64,000 bases of DNA from Streptomyces phaeoluteigriseus (GTDB taxonomy: Bacteria > Actinomycetota > Actinomycetes > Streptomycetales > Streptomycetaceae): assembly GCF_001896135.2 (NCBI RefSeq), contig NZ_MPOH02000015.1, positions 727,150 to 791,149 of the forward strand. The letters run 5' to 3'. The notes under the pieces are model-generated. The model was not told the DNA's origin. It saw only the letters and a program-made list of their open reading frames with translations, and ran no database searches. The translations under genes and the position numbers were made by a program. Numbering within the stretch: the first letter of the stretch is position 1; every line of letters starts with the position of its first letter. Shown piece after piece: positions 58,579-64,000 of the stretch.

Positions 58579-59370
58579 TCAGGTGGCCCCGCCGACCTGG
58601 TCCGAGGTCTCCTCCTCCACCTCGGCCATCGCCGGGTCGAGGAGGCGGGAGAGGAAGTGGCGGGTGCGTTCGTGGCGGGGGGCGCCGATGACCTGTGCGG
58701 GGGTGCCGTCCTCGACGACCAGTCCGCCGTCCATGAAGACGACCCGGTCGGCGACCTCGCGGGCGAAGGTCATCTCGTGGGTGACGACCATCATGGTCAT
58801 GCCCTCGTTCGCGAGCATGCGCATGACCGCGAGGACGTCACCGACCAGTTCGGGGTCGAGGGCCGACGTGGGCTCGTCGAAGAGCATCGCCTGGGGGCCC
58901 ATCGCCAGGGCGCGGGCGATCGCCACGCGCTGCTGCTGGCCGCCGGAGAGGGAGGAGGGGTAGGCGGTCGCCTTCTCCGACAGGCCGACCCGCTCCAGGT
59001 TCTCGGCGGCGACGCGCGCCGCCTCCGCCTTGCCGCGCCCGAGCACCCGGCGCTGCGGCAGCGTCAGGTTCTCGGTCACCGTCAGATGCGGGAAGAGGTT
59101 GAACTGCTGGAAGACCATGCCGATACGGCGCCGGGCGGCGTCGATGTCGACGTCGGGGTCGGTCAGTTCGACGCCGCCGACGATCACCTGCCCCTTGCTG
59201 GGTTCCTCCAGGAGGTTCACACAGCGCAGCAGGGTGGACTTGCCGGAGCCGGACGGGCCGATGACGCAGACGACCTCGCCCTGGCCGATCTCCAGGTCGA
59301 TGCCGCGCAGCACCTCGTTGTCGCCGAACGACTTGTGCAGTCCTCGTACTTCGATCTCCGGTCGGCTCAT
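58579..59370 (-). CDS. Polar amino-acid ABC transporter ATPase
   Basis: The 263-residue protein has Walker A GPSGSGKST, Q-loop FQQFNLFPHLT, signature LSGGQQQR and Walker B LFDEPTSALD, typical of GlnQ-like ATPases. Its ATG overlaps the permease stop. It powers the adjacent permease and binding protein. Confidence 0.93.
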   Translation of the reverse strand: MSRPEIEVRGLHKSFGDNEVLRGIDLEIGQGEVVCVIGPSGSGKSTLLRCVNLLEEPSKGQVIVGGVELTDPDVDIDAARRRIGMVFQQFNLFPHLTVTENLTLPQRRVLGRGKAEAARVAAENLERVGLSEKATAYPSSLSGGQQQRVAIARALAMGPQAMLFDEPTSALDPELVGDVLAVMRMLANEGMTMMVVTHEMTFAREVADRVVFMDGGLVVEDGTPAQVIGAPRHERTRHFLSRLLDPAMAEVEEETSDQVGGAT

Positions 59371-60203
59371 TTCACGGCCTCCTGGGCCTTCGCCTCCATA
59401 CGGCGCACGACGAAGCCGAGCGGGATCGTCACCAGCAGGTAGCACAGGCCGGCGACGAGGATGGGTGTGGAGTTGGCGGTCGTACTGGCCAGGTCGCGGC
59501 CGTACTTGGACAGTTCGCGTTCCTCCAGGGTGACGCCGAGGAACAGCACCAGCGAGGAGTCCTTGAACAGGAGCACCAGCTCGTTGGTGAGCGGCGGGAG
59601 GATGATGCGGAAGGCCTGCGGGATGATGATCGAGATCATGGCGCGGGCGGGTGAGAAGCCCAGCGAACGGGCCGCCTCGATCTGCCCCTTGGGCACCGCC
59701 TGGATGCCCGCGCGGATCGTCTCCGCCATGTATGCCGCCGCGACCAGGCCGAGGGCCAGGGCGACCTTGCCGTACGTGCCGCCGATGATCTCCGTGCCCG
59801 GGAAGGCCAGTGGCACGGCGACGCCGATGAAGATGAAGATCAGCAGGGCGGGCAGGCCGCGGAAGATCTCGATGTAGATGCCGGCGAGCCAGCGGTAGGG
59901 GCCCACGGACGACAGCCGCATCAGCGCGATGACCATGCCGAGGGCCAGTCCGACGGCGAAGCCGGACAGGGTGTACAGCACGGTGTTCTTCAGCGCCAGC
60001 GTGATGACGTCCGGGAACATCTGCTCGGCGATGTCCGCCTGCGCGAACTGGTTCTGCAGCCGGTCCCAGTCCGCCGAGGCCGCGAACGCGATCAGGGCGG
60101 CGACGAAGACGACGTACTGGACGCCGCGCGACAGCCTGCGCTTGTGGCTTCTCGACAGGCCCTTCCGGCGGGGCGGGGCTTCCGGCTTCGTGGCGTCGCT
60201 CAT
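59367..60203 (-). CDS. Polar amino-acid ABC transporter permease
   Basis: The 278-residue protein has about five to six transmembrane helices and the GlnP/HisM pattern AARSLGFSPARAMISIIIPQ with IYIEIFRGLPALL. Its ATG overlaps the stop of the binding-protein gene. Only one permease gene is present, so a homodimer is likely. Confidence 0.92.
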   Translation of the reverse strand: MSDATKPEAPPRRKGLSRSHKRRLSRGVQYVVFVAALIAFAASADWDRLQNQFAQADIAEQMFPDVITLALKNTVLYTLSGFAVGLALGMVIALMRLSSVGPYRWLAGIYIEIFRGLPALLIFIFIGVAVPLAFPGTEIIGGTYGKVALALGLVAAAYMAETIRAGIQAVPKGQIEAARSLGFSPARAMISIIIPQAFRIILPPLTNELVLLFKDSSLVLFLGVTLEERELSKYGRDLASTTANSTPILVAGLCYLLVTIPLGFVVRRMEAKAQEAVK

Positions 60204-61051
60204 GAGGCGGACGGGGAGGCCGCGGTCGCGTCGTACGGGCCGATCCACTGCTCGTAGAGCTTCTTGTAGGTGCCGTCGGCCCTGGCGTCGGCGATCGCCT
60301 TGTTGATCGCCGCCACCAGCTGGGTGTTGCCCTTCTTCACCGTGAAGCCGTACTGCTCACCGGTGTTGAGGTTGTCGACGACCTCGAAGGCGTCGGCGTT
60401 CGCCTTGTCCTTCAGCCAGCCCTGGACGACCGGGTAGTCGATGACGACGGCCTTGACCTGGCCGGTGCGCAGGCCGTTGAGGACGGCGTCGGAGGACTCG
60501 AAGGAGACCGGGTCGAAGCCCTGCTTGGTCACGTAGTCCTCGCCGGTGGTCTGCGCCTGCGCCCCGAGCTTGACGTTCCCGGACTTGATCTCGGCGAGGG
60601 AGTCCACCCCGGCGTCCTTGTTCACCAGGACGGCCTGGGTGGCGTCGAAGTAGGGGTCGGAGAAGTCGACGTTCTTCTTCCGCTCCTCGGTGATGGTCAT
60701 GCCGGCGGCGGCCAGGTCGCACTCGCCGGAGTTCAGGAAGGCGCCGGTCTTGAAGTTCTCGAACGGCGTGTCCAGGATCTCCTGCTTCACGCCCAGGTCG
60801 TCGGCGACCAGGTCGATCACGGAGACGTCGAAGCCCTGCACCTTGCCGTCGATCTCCGACTGGAACGGCGGGTAGGGCAGGTGGGTGCAGGTGGTGAGCT
60901 GACCCGCCTTGACCAGCTCCACACCGCCCGCGGCGGTCTTGGAGCCGCTGCCGCCGTCGTCGCTGGAGGTACAGGCGGCCATGAGCATGAGCCCGGCCGT
61001 AGCGGTGGTGGCGGCCAGGACACGGGTGCGACGCCCGAGGAGCGTGTTCAC
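60200..61051 (-). CDS. Amino-acid ABC transporter substrate-binding lipoprotein
   Basis: The 283-residue protein has a lipoprotein signal with lipobox LMAAC (Cys about residue 27) and the family 3 binding fold: GFDVSVIDLVADDLG and AAAGMTITEERKKNVDFSDP. It delivers a polar amino acid, perhaps Glu or Gln, to the permease. GGAAGG precedes the GTG. A near-consensus promoter lies upstream. Confidence 0.92.
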   Translation of the reverse strand: MNTLLGRRTRVLAATTATAGLMLMAACTSSDDGGSGSKTAAGGVELVKAGQLTTCTHLPYPPFQSEIDGKVQGFDVSVIDLVADDLGVKQEILDTPFENFKTGAFLNSGECDLAAAGMTITEERKKNVDFSDPYFDATQAVLVNKDAGVDSLAEIKSGNVKLGAQAQTTGEDYVTKQGFDPVSFESSDAVLNGLRTGQVKAVVIDYPVVQGWLKDKANADAFEVVDNLNTGEQYGFTVKKGNTQLVAAINKAIADARADGTYKKLYEQWIGPYDATAASPSAS

Positions 61052-61085
61052 GGCGGGCCTTCCTGTGGGAGAACTGTAGCTTCCG

Positions 61086-61114
61086 ATTATAAGGAGAAGT
61101 TTGAGGCTCTCAAA
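61086..61114 (-). promoter_or_regulatory. Consensus promoter with overlapping palindrome
   Basis: TATAAT (61086-61091) and TTGAGA (61108-61113) are spaced 16 bases on the minus strand. The palindrome TTTGAG-GCT-CTCAAA at 61100-61114 covers the -35 box and spacer, so a regulator binding there would block the polymerase. The transporter start lies 35 bases below. Confidence 0.6.
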
Positions 61115-61226
61115 TCAAACCCTTGGCAGCGGGGTCCGTCGACCTAAGAAGTCGCCGGTCCGGGGTGGCCGGGGTCACGCCGGTTACTCTCGTCACCCTT
61201 ACCCCGTGAGTGAAGAGAGCACCGCC

Positions 61227-62327
61227 GTGACCCACCCCTTCCTGGATCTCGCTCCGCTGAGCGCCGCCCGGTTCGCCTCCGTCGAGGACCGGGTGGCACG
61301 GCTGCTGGACACCCGGCAGGACGTCGTGATCATGCAGGGCGAGGCGCTGCTGCCGCTGGAGGGCGCGATCCGTGGGACGGCCGGGCCGGGCACGACCGCG
61401 CTGAACGTGATCACCGGGCCGTACGGGCAGACCTTCGGCGACTGGCTGCGGGACTGCGGCGCCACGGTGATCGACCTCGCGGTGCCCTTCCACACGGCGG
61501 CCACCGCCGATCAGATCCGCGCGGCCTTCACCGAGCACCCGGAGATCGGCTTCGTGTCGCTGGTGCACGCCGAGGCGGCCACCGGCAACACCAACCCGGT
61601 CGCGGAGATCGGCGAGGTGGTGAAGGAGCACGACGCGCTGTTCTACCTGGACGCCGTGGCGTCCGTGGGCGCCGAGCCGGTGCTGCCGGACGCGTGGGGC
61701 GTGGATCTGTGCGTGATCGGCGCGCAGAAGGCGATGGGCGGTCCGGCAGGCGTGTCGGCGGTGTCGGTGAGCGAGCGGGCGTGGGCCCGGATGGCGGCGA
61801 ACCCGAAGGCGCCGCGCCGCTCCTACCTCTCGCTGCTCGACTGGAAGGAGCGGTGGCTCGACGGCGGCCGCAAGGCGCTGCCGCACGCTCCGGCTCAACT
61901 GGAGATGCTGGCGCTGGAGGCTTGCGTGGAGCGCATCGAGGCGGACGGCCTGGACACCGTGATGGCCAGGCACGCGTCCGCCGCCGCCGCGACCCGCGCG
62001 GGTGCGGTGGCGCTGGGGGCCGGGCTGGAGCCGTACGTGCACGAGGCGCGGGAGGCCGCGCCCGTCGCCACGACGCTGAGGGCGCCGGCGGGTGTCGTCG
62101 CCTCGGAGCTGGTGGCGCGGGCGCTGGCGAGCGACCCGGCGCTGCCGCTGGCCGCGGGCGGGGGCGCGCTGGCCAAGGAGATGATCCGGGTCAACCACTA
62201 CGGGGCGGACGCGACGCCGGGCGCGGTCCGCAGCAGCCTGACGGCACTGGGCGCGGCGCTCGCGGAGCGGGGCCTGGACGTGGACCTCGCCGGCGCGCTG
62301 CGAGCGGGGGAGCAGGCCTGGCGGTGA
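61227..62327 (+). CDS. Class V aminotransferase-like PLP protein
   Basis: The 366-residue fold type I protein has the PLP Lys in VIGAQKAMGGPAG and VSLVHAEAATGNTNP, like alanine-glyoxylate aminotransferases. GAGAGC lies 7 bases before GTG 61227. GTG 61206 is another possible start, 7 codons upstream. It is divergent from the amino-acid transporter, which suggests a related nitrogen role. Confidence 0.82.
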   Translation: MTHPFLDLAPLSAARFASVEDRVARLLDTRQDVVIMQGEALLPLEGAIRGTAGPGTTALNVITGPYGQTFGDWLRDCGATVIDLAVPFHTAATADQIRAAFTEHPEIGFVSLVHAEAATGNTNPVAEIGEVVKEHDALFYLDAVASVGAEPVLPDAWGVDLCVIGAQKAMGGPAGVSAVSVSERAWARMAANPKAPRRSYLSLLDWKERWLDGGRKALPHAPAQLEMLALEACVERIEADGLDTVMARHASAAAATRAGAVALGAGLEPYVHEAREAAPVATTLRAPAGVVASELVARALASDPALPLAAGGGALAKEMIRVNHYGADATPGAVRSSLTALGAALAERGLDVDLAGALRAGEQAWR

Positions 62328-62391
62328 GGAGGGCGCCGGGTCGGCGTGATGGCGGGCGGGTCGGCGGGGTCGAGGGGCGGGCCGGTCGGCA

Positions 62392-62488
62392 GGGTCGCGC
62401 TCGTGGCCGAGGGGCAGGGATGGTCGGCCGGGTCGCGCTCGTGGCCGAGGGGCAGGGATGGTCGGCCGGGTCGCACTCGTGGCCGGGG
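62392..62488 (+). repeat. 38-bp tandem repeat, 2.5 copies
   Basis: Units begin at 62392, 62430 and 62468 with GGGTCGCGCTCGTGGCCG. The first two are identical; the third is cut short and has one A for G. They lie in the intergenic region upstream of the DinB-like gene. Confidence 0.85.
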
Positions 62489-62516
62489 TGTCAGTGGGCC
62501 CTGCCATGCTCGCCGC

Positions 62517-63029
62517 ATGACCACTCTCCCGGACGGCCGTCCCGTCCCCCTGATGACCGGTGACGAGCGGGCCATGCTCGACAGCTGGCTCGACTTCCAC
62601 CGCGCGACGTTGAAGCTGAAGTGCGCGGGCCTGGACGACACCCAGGTCCGGCAGGCCTCGGCCGAGCCCTCCTCCCTCACGCTGCTCGGTCTGGTCCAGC
62701 ATCTCGCCGAGGTTGAACGGAACTGGTTCCAGCGGGTGTTCGCGGGACTCGACGTACCGCCCGTGTTCGAAAACCCCACCGGGTACGCGCTCAGCCCCGA
62801 GCGGGGACTGGGTGAGGCGCTGACGGTGTGGCAGCGGGAGATCGCGCGGGGGCGCGAGCTGACCGCGGGGCGCTCGCTGGACGACACCGGGCGGATCGAC
62901 GGCGGGCCGGCGGCCGGGGCGGAGGTCAGTCTGCGCTGGGTGCTGATCCACCTCGTCGAGGAGTACGCGCGGCACAACGGCCACGCGGACATTCTGCGGG
63001 AGCGTATCGACGGGGCCACCGGAGCCTGA
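62517..63029 (+). CDS. DinB/DUF664 family protein
   Basis: The 170-residue protein is a four-helix DinB-like bundle with His residues for a metal: QHLAEVERNW and EEYARHNGHADILRE. DinB-like thiol-S-transferases use bacillithiol or mycothiol in Gram-positives, so it may be mycothiol dependent. No SOS link is implied by the name. The ATG has no clear ribosome-binding site. Confidence 0.8.
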   Translation: MTTLPDGRPVPLMTGDERAMLDSWLDFHRATLKLKCAGLDDTQVRQASAEPSSLTLLGLVQHLAEVERNWFQRVFAGLDVPPVFENPTGYALSPERGLGEALTVWQREIARGRELTAGRSLDDTGRIDGGPAAGAEVSLRWVLIHLVEEYARHNGHADILRERIDGATGA

Positions 63030-63300
63030 ATTCACGGTAATTCCGCAGTTCCTTTCCCCGCCTTTCTCTCACCCTTTCCCAGGATGGGTTTCCCGAGTTC
63101 TCCTGCCCGGATCTCCCGGGCCCAAACGCAAAGATTTTTCGAGCACATTACGAGCGCGTGACGCATTGCACAGAGGTAGCGATTTGCCCCGTTTTAGCCG
63201 ATACAAAACGCCACAAACCGACACCCGACCACGAGGGCATCACCAAACCATCGCCGCCTCTCCATGCATTTTTTAATTTCCCTCGGTAAGTTCAATCCGC
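63030..63300. other. AT-richer leader region of the ectoine operon
   Basis: No gene is seen in 271 bases. It has unusually many A and T bases from 63128 on, with runs such as ATTTTTC and ATTTTTTAATTT at 63266-63280. It should carry the ect promoter, and TAAGTT close to the ATG could be a -10 of a near-leaderless mRNA. Confidence 0.45.
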
Positions 63301-63810
63301 ATGACTGCCACACAAGCAGACCTGCGGATCGACCGCCCCTCGGCGGCGGACGGGGCCGCTCTCTGGCGTATCGCCAAGGAATCCGGGACTCTCGATCTGA
63401 ACTCCTCCTACAGCTACCTGCTGTGGTGCCGGGACTTCGCCGGCACCTCGGCGGTGGCGCGCGCCGAGAGCGGCGAACCGGTCGGGTTCGTCACCGGGTA
63501 CGTCCGTCCCCAGGCACCGGAGACGCTGCTCGTCTGGCAGGTCGCGGTCGACGGCGCGTACCGCGGCCGCGGCCTCGCCGCCACGCTGCTCGACGCGCTG
63601 ACCGCGCGGGTCGCCGCCGAGCGCCCCCTCACCAGCGTCGAGACCACGATCACGCCGGGCAACACCGCCTCGGAGCGGCTGTTCACCTCCTACGCCGCCC
63701 GCCACGGTGCGGACGTCACGCGCGAGGTCCTGTTCGACACGGGACTGTTCCCGGACGGCCCGCACGATCCCGAAGTCCTCTACCGCATCGGCCCGTTGAC
63801 CTCCGTCTGA
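63301..63810 (+). CDS. ectA: Diaminobutyrate acetyltransferase EctA
   Basis: It acetylates L-2,4-diaminobutyrate at N-gamma in ectoine synthesis, a response to salt and heat. The 169-residue GNAT protein has the acetyl-CoA loop VDGAYRGRGLAATLL and the substrate-binding LDLNSSYSYLLWCRDF typical of EctA. ectB follows after 75 bases. Confidence 0.94.
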   Translation: MTATQADLRIDRPSAADGAALWRIAKESGTLDLNSSYSYLLWCRDFAGTSAVARAESGEPVGFVTGYVRPQAPETLLVWQVAVDGAYRGRGLAATLLDALTARVAAERPLTSVETTITPGNTASERLFTSYAARHGADVTREVLFDTGLFPDGPHDPEVLYRIGPLTSV

Positions 63811-63885
63811 GCCTTCCCCGGAGACCCGGCCCCCCACCGCCGACCGCCGCACGACTCCCCCACCGCATCGAGGAGCGTTTTCGCC

Positions 63886-64000
63886 GTGACCATCACCCAG
63901 CCCGACCTCAGCGTGTTCGAGACCCTCGAGTCCGAGGTGCGCAGTTACTGCCGCGGCTGGCCCGTCGTCTTCGACCGGGCGCAGGGCAGCCGGATGTACG
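63886..64000 (+). CDS. ectB: Diaminobutyrate aminotransferase EctB, 5' end
   Basis: The first 38 codons are in the window: a GTG with AGGAG upstream, then TITQPDLSVFETLESEVRSY and WPVVFDRAQGSRMY, typical of EctB N-termini. It makes L-2,4-diaminobutyrate from aspartate semialdehyde, the substrate of EctA. The rest, with the PLP domain, is beyond the right edge. Confidence 0.92.
   Translation, partial: MTITQPDLSVFETLESEVRSYCRGWPVVFDRAQGSRMY

Noticed and set aside
62517..63029. SOS-induced DNA damage gene
   Set aside because: The DinB fold name is historical; no LexA box was seen and this is not DNA polymerase IV.

Overview
This is Streptomyces chromosomal DNA. The GC content is very high, GTG and TTG starts are common, genes pack into ATGA/GTGA-overlapping operons, and nearly every gene is a known streptomycete family. 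The gene order, from serB through fabI/fabG, tyrS, moaA, gbn, pit and the cob cluster to ectAB, agrees with my recollection of the S. coelicolor core around SCO1808 to SCO1865. No transposase, prophage, tRNA, rRNA or CRISPR array was seen.

Layout. 1-12 kb: serB, a SixA-type phosphatase, a CynX/NimT exporter facing a GntR regulator, the fatty-acid pair fabG-fabI, the tldD-pmbA protease pair and tyrS. 12-24 kb: small membrane and Cys-rich proteins, moaA, an acetate-type symporter operon, a secreted subtilase, a frameshifted CoA transferase, a DEDDh exonuclease with a BRCT domain, a SURF1 protein, a GH15 enzyme and an SDR. 24.7-27.9 kb: an Asp23/Gls24-AmaP envelope-stress locus. 28-37 kb: enoyl-CoA hydratase, the nucleoid protein Gbn, an ABC-F protein behind a possible leaderless leader peptide, a VOC protein, a hydrolase, an aldolase and a Pit phosphate transporter with PHO-box repeats. 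37.4-56.2 kb: a cobalamin riboswitch followed by cobD, cobQ, cobN, a BchI/BchD chelatase, cobO, cobB, cobI, a ZIP transporter on the other strand, cobM, cobL, cbiG-cobJ, cobH, cbiX and cobC. 56.4-64 kb: a LAETG surface protein, an amidohydrolase, a polar amino-acid ABC transporter, an aminotransferase, a DinB-like protein and the start of the ectoine operon.

The cob genes cover most of corrin-ring assembly. They combine aerobic-type parts (CobN) with anaerobic-type parts (CbiX, CbiG), and the riboswitch would turn the leading genes down when B12 is plentiful.

Most notable observations: (1) seven small frameshifts in six otherwise intact genes, four of them in cob genes; most are repaired by one G or C, which suggests consensus error but could be real decay; (2) an envelope-stress locus in which nearly every protein appears to carry one Asp23-like module; (3) a seven-residue leader ORF starting seven bases after a TAGAAT -10 box upstream of the ABC-F gene; (4) a 36-bp minisatellite of about 12 units between cobI and the ZIP gene; (5) a 29-bp triplication across the stop codon of the subtilase gene; (6) six GATC sites in 82 bp upstream of gbn.
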